A stretch of 64,000 nt of DNA, from contig CAZEHO010000001.1 of assembly GCA_964511945.1 (NCBI GenBank), forward strand, positions 310,001-374,000, read 5' to 3'. Shown here piece by piece: positions 50,891 through 59,909 of this stretch; the stretch's first letter is position 1, and each line of letters begins with the position of its first letter. Below the pieces are notes generated by a model. That model was given only the letters and a program-made list of their open reading frames with translations, had not been told where the DNA came from and did no database searches. This DNA is from CAZEHO01 sp964511945. GTDB lineage: Bacteria; Actinomycetota; Acidimicrobiia; Spongiisociales; UBA11373. Made by a program: the position numbers and the translations under genes.

Positions 50891-51892
50891 CTACGAGTGC
50901 AGTTCGAGCACGTCGCCGTCGGTCACGAGGTGGTCGGCTCCGACCTGCTGGCCCTCGAAGACCCCGCCGCCCCACAGCCGGGCGAATTTCAGCGACTCCG
51001 CGATCTCGCGATGCACCAGCGTCGCCACATCGAGCACCGTTTCGCCCCGGCGCACCGTGTAGGGGCGGCTCATGTCTGGTGGCTGCCCGGGAATCTTGGT
51101 GTACACCCGGACGACGCCCAGGTGCTCGAACAGCCACGGACCGATCCGGTCGATCCCGGTGCCGGTCTCGGTGGACACCTCGAGGACCGGGTAGTCGTAG
51201 CCGGTCAGCTCCCTGAACACCGCCAGGTCCTCCTCGATGCCGTCCAGCAGATCGGCCTTGTTGGCCACCAGCACGGTGGGCAGTAGCACACCGAACGGGT
51301 CGTCTTGCTCCAGACCGTCGCTCCAGTCCGAAGTCAGTCGGATCCGCCGTTCGGCCAGCATCTCGTGGAGGACGACGACCTCCTCCATGCACCCCGCATG
51401 GGCGAGGTCCACGACCAGCATCGCCCCATGGGCCGGCTGGAGGGCGTTGAGGATCCACGGGACCGGATGCTCCGGCGACAGCGGTGGGAGATCGATGAGC
51501 TGGATGAAGATGTCGTCGACCGGGAGCATGCCCGGCTGCGGGAACTGGGTCGTGAACGGGTACGGACCGGTTTGAGCGTGCGACCCGGTCAGCAGCGCGT
51601 GGATCGTCGACTTCCCGGTGTTCGGGGGGCCGATCAGGGCGACCTGGCCGGCGCCCTCGGCCCGGATCATCGTGGGGGGACCGGTGCGAGCCGCGCCCTT
51701 CTTCGGACCCGATCCGAGCTCGGTCAGCTCCTTGATCCTGGTCTTGATGTCGGCCCGGAGATGCTCGGTGCCCTTGTGCTTGGGGATGGTGCGGAGCATC
51801 TCGCGCAGCCACTGCAGCTGCTCGTCCGGATCGCGGGCCTTGCGGAACTCCTGCTCGGCCTTCTTGTATTCGGGGCTCAGGTTCGCCGGCAT
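50891..51892 (-). CDS. DRG/OBG-like GTPase with TGS domain
   Basis: 333 residues. N-terminus PANLSPEYKKAEQEFRKA and MLRTIPKHKGTEHLRADIK are the DRG family's helical entry; G1 is GPPNTGKSTIHALL, G3 DLPPL, and G4 VANKADLLD. The C-terminal TGS domain (about 265-333) reads SRPYTVRRGETVLDVATLVH and ends DGDVLELHS. Such GTPases are linked to ribosomes and translation. ATG 51892 was chosen over 51925 by family alignment. It is divergent from manC. Confidence 0.88.
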   Translation of the reverse strand: MPANLSPEYKKAEQEFRKARDPDEQLQWLREMLRTIPKHKGTEHLRADIKTRIKELTELGSGPKKGAARTGPPTMIRAEGAGQVALIGPPNTGKSTIHALLTGSHAQTGPYPFTTQFPQPGMLPVDDIFIQLIDLPPLSPEHPVPWILNALQPAHGAMLVVDLAHAGCMEEVVVLHEMLAERRIRLTSDWSDGLEQDDPFGVLLPTVLVANKADLLDGIEEDLAVFRELTGYDYPVLEVSTETGTGIDRIGPWLFEHLGVVRVYTKIPGQPPDMSRPYTVRRGETVLDVATLVHREIAESLKFARLWGGGVFEGQQVGADHLVTDGDVLELHS

Positions 51893-51969
51893 TGCGCCAC
51901 CAATGATGGTCGTTCCGCGGCGCACCGGTGGTCCCAGGGGTCCGGGGGGCTGCGCGGTACCGTGGAGGC

Positions 51970-53070
51970 ATGACCGATCAAGCCCCTCCGATCGTCCCGA
52001 TCATCCTCTCCGGGGGATCGGGAACACGACTGTGGCCACTGTCACGTCGCCTGCACCCCAAGCAGTTCGCCGCGCTGGTCGGCGATCTCACCATGTTCCA
52101 GGAGACCGCAGCGCGGCTGGCCGGAATGCGGGGGGCGCGGCCCGCCTTCGTGGTCTGTAACGAAGCTCACGGCGCGCTGGCTGCCGGACAGCTCGATGAA
52201 CTCGGGGCCCCTCCGGAGGTTGTGATCATGGAGCCGCTCGGGCGCAACACCGCGCCGGCAGTTGCGGTTGCTGCATTGCGAGCGATGGCCGGCGGTGACG
52301 ATCCGTTGCTGTTGGTGCTTCCGGCCGATCACATGATCCGCGACGTGCTTGCGTTCCAGGCCGCCGTTGCCGTCGGCGCCCCGCTTGCCTCCGCAGGGAA
52401 GCTGGTGACGTTCGGCATCGTTCCCGACCGGCCGCACACCGGATACGGCTACATCCAGCGCGGCGAGGCGATCGAAGCGGGAGTCTCGTATCTGGTGCAG
52501 CGTTTCGTTGAGAAACCCGATGCGGCCACTGCGGCCAATTACGTGGCTTCAGGGGAGTACTCGTGGAACTCGGGGATGTTTCTGTTCCGGGCGAGCCGGT
52601 TCCTCGAGGAGCTCGAATCCCATGCCCCGGAGATGCTCGCCGGGAGCCGGGCAGCGCTGTCTGCGGGCGCCGAAACCGGCGCAGGAATCCTGCTGGACGA
52701 AGAGGCCTTTGCCGCCACACCGGCAGATTCAATCGATTACGCGGTCATGGAGCACACCGGGGATGCGGCCGTGGTGCCGCTCGAAGCCGGGTGGAGCGAT
52801 GTCGGGGCCTGGCCGGCGCTCTGGGAGATCGCCGACGGCGATGACGACGGCAACGTGGTTCGGGGCGATGTGATGCTCGACGGGGTCACGGGATCCTTCG
52901 TCAGGGCCGAAGGCCGGCTGGTCGCGGTGGTCGGGGTGGAGGATGTGGTCGTGGTGGAGACGCCAGATGCGGTCCTGGTCACGTCGCGGGACCGTGCCGA
53001 AGGCGTGAAGGCGATCGTGGAGCGGCTTCGGAACGACGGGCGGATCGAATCCGAACGTCACCGGGACTGA
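51970..53070 (+). CDS. manC: Mannose-1-phosphate guanylyltransferase
   Basis: 366 residues. GDP-mannose pyrophosphorylase signature ILSGGSGTRLWPLSR, with RLHPKQF, LGRNTAPAV, LPADHMIRD, the metal/sugar segment FVEKPDAATA, WNSGMFLFRA and DYAVMEHT. It forms GDP-mannose from GTP and mannose 1-phosphate for glycans. It lacks the C-terminal isomerase domain of bifunctional ManC/AlgA. GGAGG directly before ATG 51970 fixes the start. It could also supply glycan precursors to the surface polymers of this genome. Confidence 0.92.
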   Translation: MTDQAPPIVPIILSGGSGTRLWPLSRRLHPKQFAALVGDLTMFQETAARLAGMRGARPAFVVCNEAHGALAAGQLDELGAPPEVVIMEPLGRNTAPAVAVAALRAMAGGDDPLLLVLPADHMIRDVLAFQAAVAVGAPLASAGKLVTFGIVPDRPHTGYGYIQRGEAIEAGVSYLVQRFVEKPDAATAANYVASGEYSWNSGMFLFRASRFLEELESHAPEMLAGSRAALSAGAETGAGILLDEEAFAATPADSIDYAVMEHTGDAAVVPLEAGWSDVGAWPALWEIADGDDDGNVVRGDVMLDGVTGSFVRAEGRLVAVVGVEDVVVVETPDAVLVTSRDRAEGVKAIVERLRNDGRIESERHRD

Positions 53071-53085
53071 CCGGAGCACTTCGCC

Positions 53086-53766
53086 ATGGCGCCGCCGGGA
53101 GTCCGGGTCTTGACCGCAAACCTGCTGCACGACCACGTGGATGCAGCAGCCTTTGGTGAGATCCTCGACCGCCTGTCGCCCGATGTCGTCGCGGCACAGG
53201 AACTCGGCGCGGCGGCCGGCAAGGAACTGGCGCGTCGGTATCCCCATCGGTTGCTGCGCACTGCATCGGGGTCCAGCGGTATGGGTCTGGCACTGCGGCA
53301 CGAGGGAGCGGTCGGTGAACTCGAGGTGGGTGGGATTCCGGCGCTTCACACACGCCTGCACCCCGAGGCCTGGCCAAAGCTGGATGAGCCGGTCGAACTG
53401 GTGAGCGTGCATCTTGCCAATCCGGTCGACTGGCCGCCCTGGACGATGGCGCGGCTGCGGGGCCGCCAGGTGACGTGCCTGGAGCAGCACCTCGAAGGCG
53501 CCGAGCGGGCGCTGGTCGTGGGCGACTGCAATGCCACACCGGCATGGCCGGCCTACCGGCGTATCGCTCGGTTTCTCGATGACGGGGTGACCACTTGGGC
53601 ACGGACGGCCGGGACACGATCGCGGCGGACCTGGGGACCGGTGCCGGGCGGACCGAAGCTCCTGCGGATCGACCACGCCTTCGTGCGCGGGCTCGAGGTC
53701 ACCGACGCCCGCCGCGTCTCGATTCCCGGCTCCGATCACGCCGGGGTGTTCGTCGAGGTGGCCTAG
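53086..53766 (+). CDS. Endonuclease/exonuclease/phosphatase-fold hydrolase
   Basis: 226 residues of the EEP superfamily: RVLTANLLHDHVD, a metal Glu in VVAAQELGAAAG, LVSVHLANPV (the catalytic His), VVGDCNATPAW (Asp, Asn) and a terminal SDHAGVFVEV. There is no signal peptide. It could be a phosphodiesterase or nuclease; the substrate is unclear. It follows manC by 15 nt and is probably cotranscribed. Its stop overlaps the convergent GNAT stop. Confidence 0.82.
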   Translation: MAPPGVRVLTANLLHDHVDAAAFGEILDRLSPDVVAAQELGAAAGKELARRYPHRLLRTASGSSGMGLALRHEGAVGELEVGGIPALHTRLHPEAWPKLDEPVELVSVHLANPVDWPPWTMARLRGRQVTCLEQHLEGAERALVVGDCNATPAWPAYRRIARFLDDGVTTWARTAGTRSRRTWGPVPGGPKLLRIDHAFVRGLEVTDARRVSIPGSDHAGVFVEVA

Positions 53767-54449
53767 CGACAGGGACGGTGTGAGGGATGGGCCGCCGTCT
53801 GCGCCACCCAGAGCAGCTCCTCGACTCCCTCCGCAGTGATCGTTACCCCGGTCGCCGGCAGGGTGAGGGAGGCGGACAGCACTCCGGGCGAATCCGGCTT
53901 GGTGACTGCTCCGAGCCGCTTGAAGATGCGAATCATCGGGTTGTTCTCGGCGAACATGAAGCCGGTCATCCGTTCCACACCCTGGTCGGTTGCCACCACC
54001 ACCAGCGCGTCGATGAGCAGCGTGCCGATACCGCGGCCCTGGAAGTCGTCGGCCACGACGACCGCCAGTTCGGCCGCACACGGATCGTCGAGGTCTCGTA
54101 CGAACCGGGCCACCCCGACCCCGTGCTCCTGACCCGCCTCATCGCGGTAGCCCGCAGCCCAGGCGAAGTGGTTGATGTGGTCGATTTCGGTCAGGTATCG
54201 CAACTGGCGGGCTGTGAGCCGTTCCATCGGTGCCAGGAACCGCTGGTAGCGGGATTCCTCGGAGAGCTGTTCGAACCCCTGGAGGAGCGCTCCCTTGTCG
54301 TCCGGGTGGATTGGGCGCAGGCCGAGGACCAGCCCCGCTGCGTCCCGGAACCAGACCAGGTCGTTGTCATCAGGCAGTGATGGCGCGTCATTCCCGGGCC
54401 GGTGGGGCCCGGCGGCGAACGTGAAGCGAGAGGAAGCCGGTGTGCTCAC
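53763..54449 (-). CDS. GNAT acetyltransferase (protein-acetyltransferase-like)
   Basis: 228 residues. The LRPIHPDDKGALLQGFEQLS opening and SRYQRFLAPMERLT are typical of the Pat/PatA-type GNAT group, with motif A VVVADDFQGRGIGTLLI and a late FMFAENNPMIRIFKRLGA. It is coupled by ATGA overlap to the acyl-CoA ligase upstream. In actinobacteria and proteobacteria such GNATs acetylate and switch off acyl-CoA synthetases, so the pairing suggests it regulates its neighbour (inference). No cyclic-nucleotide domain is attached. Confidence 0.85.
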   Translation of the reverse strand: MSTPASSRFTFAAGPHRPGNDAPSLPDDNDLVWFRDAAGLVLGLRPIHPDDKGALLQGFEQLSEESRYQRFLAPMERLTARQLRYLTEIDHINHFAWAAGYRDEAGQEHGVGVARFVRDLDDPCAAELAVVVADDFQGRGIGTLLIDALVVVATDQGVERMTGFMFAENNPMIRIFKRLGAVTKPDSPGVLSASLTLPATGVTITAEGVEELLWVAQTAAHPSHRPCR

Positions 54450-56149
54450 GACTCCCTTGCTTCCTCCTGCTTGGCGAGCTCACGGCGCAGCACCTTGCCC
54501 ACGAAGGTCTTGGGGAGGTCGTCGCGGAACTCGATTTCCTTTGGCACCTTGAAGCGGGCCAGGCGGTCGCGGCAGAACTCGATGAGTTCGTCGGCGGTCA
54601 CCGACTCACCCTCCTTGAGGACCACAAAGGCCTTGGCGCGCTGATCGCTTGCTCCGGGCGGGATCCCGATGGTGCCGACCTCTGCAACCGCCGGGTGTTC
54701 GTAGAGGCAGTCCTCGATCTCGCGGGGATACACGTTGAGGCCGCCGGCGGCCAGGATCATGTCCTTCTTGCGGTCGACGATGCGGAAGTACCCATCCTCG
54801 TCCATGATCGTGATGTCGCCGGTATGGAGCCAGACCCTGCCGTCGTCGTCGGCGCGGAGGGTGTCGGCCGTCTCATCCTCACGGTTCCAGTAGCCCATCA
54901 TCACCTGCGGTCCGGCAATGGCCAGAACTCCTCGTTCCCCCGGTGGCACGGCGATGGTCTCGGTCTCTTCATCCATGACACGGCAGTCCGTGTCCGGGAA
55001 GGGCACACCGATGGTTCCTGTGCGATCCGGGGCATCGAGCGGATTGGCGTGCGTGACCGGCGAGGCCTCAGAGAGGCCGTAGCCCTCGACCAGCCGCCCA
55101 CCGGTGAGCTCCTGGAAGCGCTTCTGGATCTCCGGCGGCAGTCCGGCGGCACCGCTCAGGCACTGCTTTATGGAGGACAGGTCGTACTTCCCGGATGCAA
55201 CGTCCTTGTGGTTCGACAGGGCGGCGTAGAGGGCGGGGACACCGGGGAACAGGGTCACTCCGTGCTTGTCGATGGCCTTGAGAACGTCGGTGAGCTCCCG
55301 GGCATTGGGGATGAGGACCTGGGTGTAGGCACGATCGATCGAATGGTTCATGCACACCGACATCGCGTAGCTGTGGGTGAGCGGCAGAGCGGTGAGCATG
55401 ACCTCGCCCGCCTCCGTGAGACCGGTCGACCAGTGCATGCCCTGGGTGGCATTGGCCACCAGGTTGAAGTGGCTCAGCATGGCCCCCTTGGGGACGCCGG
55501 TGGTGCCGCCGGTGTACATGAGGGCGGCTAGGTCGCCGGGGTCGCGCTCGACCGGCTGCGGCGCATCGGGTGCCTCGGCCAGCACATCCTGGAACCAGTG
55601 GGTATTGGCATCGGCGGAGATATCGACCCGGTGGCCGTCCTTCTTCTCCTTGAGAGCCGTGAACAGGAACTTGAGGAGGCCGGGGAAATACTCCTTGATG
55701 TTCGTGACGACGACGTGCTCGAGATCGGTCTCGGAACGGGCGGCCCGAACCCGGTCGTACATCATGGAGAGCACAATCGCCATCGTCGATCCGGCGTCCG
55801 CGGCCTGATGGCGGAACTCGGCCGAGGTGTAGAGAGGATTGCTGGGGACGACGACGCCGCCGGCGCGCCAGATGGCTTCGTAGGCGATCACGGTCTGCGG
55901 GCAGTTCGGCATGAAGACCGACACCCGGTCGCCCGGCTGCAGGCCGAGTTGCTGGAGGCCGGCGGCGAACCTGCCGACCAGCGCATCGAGTTCGCCGTAC
56001 GTCATTGACGATCCCATGAACAGCAGTGCGTTCTGATCCGGGTATCTGGCCGCCGTCTGGGAGAGCAACGCGTCAAGCCGGAGCATGGGGTATTCGACCG
56101 ACGTGGGCACACCCTCGTCGTAGTGCTGATGCCAGACTCGCGGATCCAT
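54446..56149 (-). CDS. Long-chain fatty-acid-CoA ligase (AMP-forming)
   Basis: 567 residues. Motifs MYTGGTTGVPKGAMLSH, LPLTHSYAMSV, LVEGYGLSEASPVTH, WLHTGDITIMDEDGYF and the Lys-containing end DLPKTFVGKVLRRELA, where the acetyl-sensitive Lys lies. It activates fatty acids for degradation or lipid synthesis. ATG 56149 was chosen for GGGAGG 4 nt upstream, not the ATG four codons earlier. It is the first gene of a pair with the GNAT. Confidence 0.9.
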   Translation of the reverse strand: MDPRVWHQHYDEGVPTSVEYPMLRLDALLSQTAARYPDQNALLFMGSSMTYGELDALVGRFAAGLQQLGLQPGDRVSVFMPNCPQTVIAYEAIWRAGGVVVPSNPLYTSAEFRHQAADAGSTMAIVLSMMYDRVRAARSETDLEHVVVTNIKEYFPGLLKFLFTALKEKKDGHRVDISADANTHWFQDVLAEAPDAPQPVERDPGDLAALMYTGGTTGVPKGAMLSHFNLVANATQGMHWSTGLTEAGEVMLTALPLTHSYAMSVCMNHSIDRAYTQVLIPNARELTDVLKAIDKHGVTLFPGVPALYAALSNHKDVASGKYDLSSIKQCLSGAAGLPPEIQKRFQELTGGRLVEGYGLSEASPVTHANPLDAPDRTGTIGVPFPDTDCRVMDEETETIAVPPGERGVLAIAGPQVMMGYWNREDETADTLRADDDGRVWLHTGDITIMDEDGYFRIVDRKKDMILAAGGLNVYPREIEDCLYEHPAVAEVGTIGIPPGASDQRAKAFVVLKEGESVTADELIEFCRDRLARFKVPKEIEFRDDLPKTFVGKVLRRELAKQEEARES

Positions 56150-56278
56150 CGCGCCTCCCATACCCGGATTCCATACGCTTGTGCGCTCTTGCCGATCAAG
56201 CCTGGCTGATACGGGGTCCGGCGTCCAGGGCCTTACGACTCATCGGGACGAGCCGCTGGCACCGATTTCCCCAGCACG

Positions 56279-56614
56279 TCAGCCCGGCTGGCGGCGCCCG
56301 GTCTGGATCTGGACGGCCCGCCAGCGGACGATGCCGGCCAGGACCACCGGCAGCAGGATGATCGGCCACCACGTGTTGGCGATCAGCGCGGCTCCAGCGT
56401 ATACGGTCACCAGAGCTCCGGCGACGCCCAGGTCGGTGTGGGCCTCGCGGTCCCAGGTCCGCGATAGCGTCCACCCACCGGCCGCTCCGAGGGCGGTGCC
56501 GCAGACGGCCGCCACCCACCACGAGGACACGATTCGCAAGGGTGACCACAGCGAGAGGGCGATGCCGGCTACAAGCGCGATGGCGAGCAACAGGAGGATG
56601 CGATTGGGCCTCAT
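56279..56614 (-). CDS. Small membrane protein, unknown
   Basis: 111 residues with three to four hydrophobic helices (NRILLLLAIALVAGIALSLW; WWVAAVCGTALGAAGGWTL; VTVYAGAALIA; WWPIILLPVVLAGIV) and a basic end RWRAVQIQTGRR. No family is recognised. It is divergent from the sulfite-oxidase-like gene. The 129 bp to the acyl-CoA ligase start hold no gene. Confidence 0.6.
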   Translation of the reverse strand: MRPNRILLLLAIALVAGIALSLWSPLRIVSSWWVAAVCGTALGAAGGWTLSRTWDREAHTDLGVAGALVTVYAGAALIANTWWPIILLPVVLAGIVRWRAVQIQTGRRQPG

Positions 56615-56713
56615 GCCTTCATGGTCGCACGTTCCGGCGGCCGGAGGGAAGGGGCGTGTGAATTCCTTCGAAGAGCCTGGAACTCTTTCGGCCGGCGGCC
56701 CGTTGAAGCAACC

Positions 56714-58255
56714 GTGACGGGAGAAGACCACCGCATCGATCGCGAGGAGCGGCGCCGCGCCGGCTGGGCGGGACTGGTTGCCGCCGGGTCGGCCGTCGGC
56801 ATCAGCGAGTTGATAGCCGGGCTCTTCGGTGGCGTGCCCTCATTGCTGGTGGGGATCGGCGGAGCGGTGATCGATCGGTCTCCGAGCTTCGTCAAGGATC
56901 TGGCGATTTCGCTCCTCGGTGCCGCCGACAAGCCGGCGTTGGCGATCGGTACCGTGGTCATCTCGCTGGTGATCGGTTGGTTTGCCGGGATCGGTGCCCG
57001 GCGCCGCCGGTGGATCGGATGGGCCGCCTTTGCAGGATTCGGGCTGATCGGCTGGCTGGCGGCTGCCGGGGAGCCGCTGGCTTCGGGTTGGGCGGCGGCC
57101 GCGTCGGTTGCCGTCTCGGTGGCGGCAGGCCTCGGGGTGCTGGAGATCCTGTTGCGCGCCGCCGTGGTGCCCGAGCCGAGCGAGGCGGCCGCCGAGTCGG
57201 ACGGCCGGCGGCGCTTCCTGGTACTCGCCGGGGCCGGCGCTGCTGCCGCCGCTACTGCCGGCGTGGTCGGTCGGAGGCTGCTGTCGGCGCTGCCGGAGCC
57301 GGTGACTTCGGCCCTTCGGATCGTGCCGGATCGGCCCGTCACTGCACCCGCCGCGGATCAGTTGTTCGACACACCCGGGATCGCGCCGCTCGTGGTTCCC
57401 AACGGTGAGTTCTATCGGATCGACACCGCCCTCGTGATCCCCAGGATCGAGGAGGCCGAGTGGACGCTCCGCATCCACGGCGCGGTGGACCGCGAAGTGA
57501 CGTTCTCCTACGACGATCTCCTGGCACGCGATCTCGTCGAGAAGTACGTCACGATCGCCTGTGTTTCGAACCAGGTCGGTGGATCCCTCGTCGGGAATGC
57601 AGCCTGGACCGGTGTTCCCCTCACCGAACTCCTCACCGAGGCCGGAGTCACTGCCGCCGGAACCCAGCTGGTCGGGCGGTCTATTGACGGGTTCACCACC
57701 GGCTTTCCGACGGAGCTGGCGTTCGACGGCAGAGAGCCCCTGGTGGCGATCGGCATGAACGGAGTCCCGCTGCCTCGCCGGCACGGCTTCCCGGCCCGGC
57801 TCATCGTTCCCGGTCTCTACGGGTACGTGTCGGCGACGAAGTGGCTCACCGAGATCGAGCTCACCGGGTGGGATGACTTCGATGCTTACTGGATCCCGCG
57901 GGGATGGTCGAAAGAAGCTCCGATCAAGACGCAATCCCGAATCGACATCCCCCGGACCGGGCAGCGGATCGACGGCACCGTGCAGATCGCCGGAGTCGCC
58001 TGGGCCCCCACCAGAGGCATTGCCGCCGTCGAAGTGCGTATCGACGACGGGCCCTGGACGGCGTGCGAGGTTACCGACCCCCTGTCGGACCAGGCCTGGG
58101 TGCAGTGGCGGCTGCAGACAGATCTCCCGGCCGGTGATCACCAGGTGTGGGTACGCGCCACCGATGGAGGCGGCGCCGTGCAAACTGATGCCTCGACCTC
58201 ACCTCGGCCCGATGGGGCTACCGGTCATCACTCAGTCCGGTTCTCGGTGGCGTAG
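56714..58255 (+). CDS. Membrane-anchored sulfite-oxidase-fold molybdopterin protein
   Basis: 513 residues. Four hydrophobic helices in the first 150 residues, a twin-arginine-like GRRRFLVLAGAGAAAAAT near 165, then the molybdopterin oxidoreductase domain (about 205-400) with the molybdenum Cys in VTIACVSNQVGG and the RHGFPARLIVPGLYGY signature, then a Mo-co dimerisation domain (about 410-513). It belongs to the YedY/sulfite-oxidase group, acting outside the membrane. There is no haem domain; the partner is unknown. GTG 56714 was chosen as the most likely start, though an earlier in-frame codon at 56621 cannot be ruled out. Confidence 0.85.
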   Translation: MTGEDHRIDREERRRAGWAGLVAAGSAVGISELIAGLFGGVPSLLVGIGGAVIDRSPSFVKDLAISLLGAADKPALAIGTVVISLVIGWFAGIGARRRRWIGWAAFAGFGLIGWLAAAGEPLASGWAAAASVAVSVAAGLGVLEILLRAAVVPEPSEAAAESDGRRRFLVLAGAGAAAAATAGVVGRRLLSALPEPVTSALRIVPDRPVTAPAADQLFDTPGIAPLVVPNGEFYRIDTALVIPRIEEAEWTLRIHGAVDREVTFSYDDLLARDLVEKYVTIACVSNQVGGSLVGNAAWTGVPLTELLTEAGVTAAGTQLVGRSIDGFTTGFPTELAFDGREPLVAIGMNGVPLPRRHGFPARLIVPGLYGYVSATKWLTEIELTGWDDFDAYWIPRGWSKEAPIKTQSRIDIPRTGQRIDGTVQIAGVAWAPTRGIAAVEVRIDDGPWTACEVTDPLSDQAWVQWRLQTDLPAGDHQVWVRATDGGGAVQTDASTSPRPDGATGHHSVRFSVA

Positions 58256-58301
58256 CGACGCCGAGAACGCTTCAAGTGTCATCACCCACAGGGAGGATGT
58301 G

Positions 58302-58610
58302 ATGCTGAGGCAGGGTTCGTCCGGCGACGAGGCCAGGGGACTGCAGTCGATGCTGGCGCGGCTGGGGCACTCCCCGGGCGCTTTGGATGGGATCTTCGGT
58401 CCAAAGACGGAGGCTGCGGTGCGCGCGTTCCAGGGGGAACAGGAGCTCGCGGTCGACGGCATCGCCGGGCCCAACACCATGGGCGCCCTCGAAGAGGCCA
58501 TCAAGAACAAGGTGGAGGAGGCAGCCGACGAGGCGAAAGGTCGCTTCAGCGGCATCAACGCCGCCGCCGAGAAGGAAGAAGAGGACTACCGCCCGGGCGG
58601 TGCTGTCTAG
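58302..58610 (+). CDS. Small peptidoglycan-binding-domain protein
   Basis: 102 residues. A single PG_binding_1 domain (about 1-62): QGSSGDEARGLQSMLARLG, GIFGPKTEAAVRAFQGEQ and DGIAGPNTMGALEEA, followed by an acidic helical tail. GGAGG lies 5 nt before ATG 58302. There is no signal peptide, unusual for a cell-wall binder, so it may bind another partner or be exported otherwise. Confidence 0.85.
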   Translation: MLRQGSSGDEARGLQSMLARLGHSPGALDGIFGPKTEAAVRAFQGEQELAVDGIAGPNTMGALEEAIKNKVEEAADEAKGRFSGINAAAEKEEEDYRPGGAV

Positions 58611-58666
58611 GCCAACCGATTACCGGAGTCCGATGTCCCCGGATCCCGGGGGCATCGGCGCGTTCT

Positions 58667-58680
58667 GATCTCTGATCTCT
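58667..58680. repeat. GATCTCT heptad repeat, second site
   Basis: Two perfect GATCTCT units preceded by a TCT and followed by CAGATCTGATG. The unit is the same as the array at 4981-5007, more than 53 kb away, so it is a dispersed repeat. Confidence 0.75.
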
Positions 58681-58703
58681 CAGATCTGATGCCTGATACC
58701 CGG

Positions 58704-58723
58704 CCTAGTGACGGGGCACTAGG
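58704..58723. repeat. Truncated end of the inverted-repeat element
   Basis: CCTAGTGACGGGGCACTAGG is itself palindromic at its ends (7-bp arms). Its right half, GTGACG then GGCACTAGG, matches the right end of the 174-bp element at 50879 with about three differences. It is likely a deletion derivative of the same family. Confidence 0.5.
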
Positions 58724-58886
58724 AGCCTGCTGAGCACTACATGTCACACACCTCGACGACCAGTAATCACCACTCGCGGTGTCCTCGGTCCCACCATTCC
58801 TGCACGAGGAGTGGCGGAACCTGCGTTCTTGCGATTGGCGCGCCTGGCCGCCGATCAACGTGCCCGGCGGGCACGCCACATCGGCA

Positions 58887-59858
58887 TTACTCAGCAGACT
58901 CCTGGCTCCGATCCGCTACCAGCAGATGCTCCTCCAGCACCGACCACACGCCGGGTTTGGCCAGTTCACGACTCATCGAGCGCAGGGTGCGAAGGAAGGC
59001 GGGGATGGCGGCCTTCGCCGACAGCGGGTTGGGGCGGGTCTCCTCGAGCACACCGGCTTCGGGTCGCAAGGCCAGGACGTCCGCATCCGGCCAGGTGTCG
59101 CGAATGAGGGCGATCTCGCTGTCGAGCGCGGCGCCGCCGAGGCGATCGACGACCCGCTCGTAGAACCTGGCGCCATCGCGGGCCTCGGGCGATGCCATTG
59201 GAGCCAACACGATCACCAGATCCAGCGGCTGGTGCGCACCCAGGACGAGGTCGACGTTCGTGCCGGACGCAAGGCCGCCGTCGACATAGTGGCGGCCGTC
59301 GATGGCCGCGGGTTCGAACACCATCGGAACGGCGGAGGATGCCGCAACGGCCTCGGCGATGGTGGCGTCGGGACTGTTTTCAGTGCCGAAGGCGACGCGG
59401 CAGCGACCTTCGGCTTCGTAAGCGACGACGATCGTCGGGCGGTCGGGCCAGGTGTGGGCGGCGGGACCGAGGAGTTCTTCGATCCACTCGCGGAGTCCGT
59501 CGGTGGTGTAGAGGGCAGGGGAGCCGACGAGCAGTTGCAGACCCGGGCGGCGGATGCCGGGAGCCAGGCCGTGGCGCACCCATCGGACCAGGCCCCGGGG
59601 CCGGGCTCGCTGGTACAGGGTCTCGCCGAGGGTGCCGGCCAGTTCGGCGCGTCCGTCGGTATCGCCCACCAGTGCGTCGAGACTCAGCCGTCCGCCGCGG
59701 ACGACGGCGCCCACCACGGCGCCGGCCGACGTTCCGATCACAACCTCGGAGTCGTTCGGGTCCCACCCGGTGGCCATCTGCAGCGCAAAGAGCGTTCCAA
59801 AATGGAACGACGCGCCGGTGACCCCACCGCCGCCCAGCACCAGCCCGACCCTGCTCAT
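58887..59858 (-). CDS. Patatin-like phospholipase
   Basis: 323 residues from ATG 59858. The oxyanion loop is LVLGGGGVTGASFH, the nucleophile elbow VVIGTSAGAVVGAV, and the catalytic Asp in YVDGGLASGTN: the Ser-Asp dyad of RssA/patatin lipases is intact. It would hydrolyse acyl esters of phospholipids in the cytosol or at the membrane face. It is divergent from the mshD-like gene. Confidence 0.9.
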   Translation of the reverse strand: MSRVGLVLGGGGVTGASFHFGTLFALQMATGWDPNDSEVVIGTSAGAVVGAVVRGGRLSLDALVGDTDGRAELAGTLGETLYQRARPRGLVRWVRHGLAPGIRRPGLQLLVGSPALYTTDGLREWIEELLGPAAHTWPDRPTIVVAYEAEGRCRVAFGTENSPDATIAEAVAASSAVPMVFEPAAIDGRHYVDGGLASGTNVDLVLGAHQPLDLVIVLAPMASPEARDGARFYERVVDRLGGAALDSEIALIRDTWPDADVLALRPEAGVLEETRPNPLSAKAAIPAFLRTLRSMSRELAKPGVWSVLEEHLLVADRSQESAE

Positions 59859-59909
59859 GGCGCCACAGCTTATTGGTCCGGCACGGGTCGCCGCCGGTAG
59901 GGTCCGGTC

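Larger units (their letters stand above)
58611..58886. other. Intergenic stretch with repeat fragments, no supported gene
   Basis: The gap holds two GATCTCT heptads (58667-58680) and a fragment of the inverted-repeat element (58704-58723). A minus-strand open frame here has Ser/Cys/Arg-rich text without coding character. No promoter for the convergent neighbours is expected in this place. Confidence 0.6.

Noticed and set aside
58607..58879. Minus-strand 90-codon ORF in the repeat-bearing gap
   Set aside because: Composition is Ser/Arg/Cys-rich without family signals, and it spans repeat fragments.
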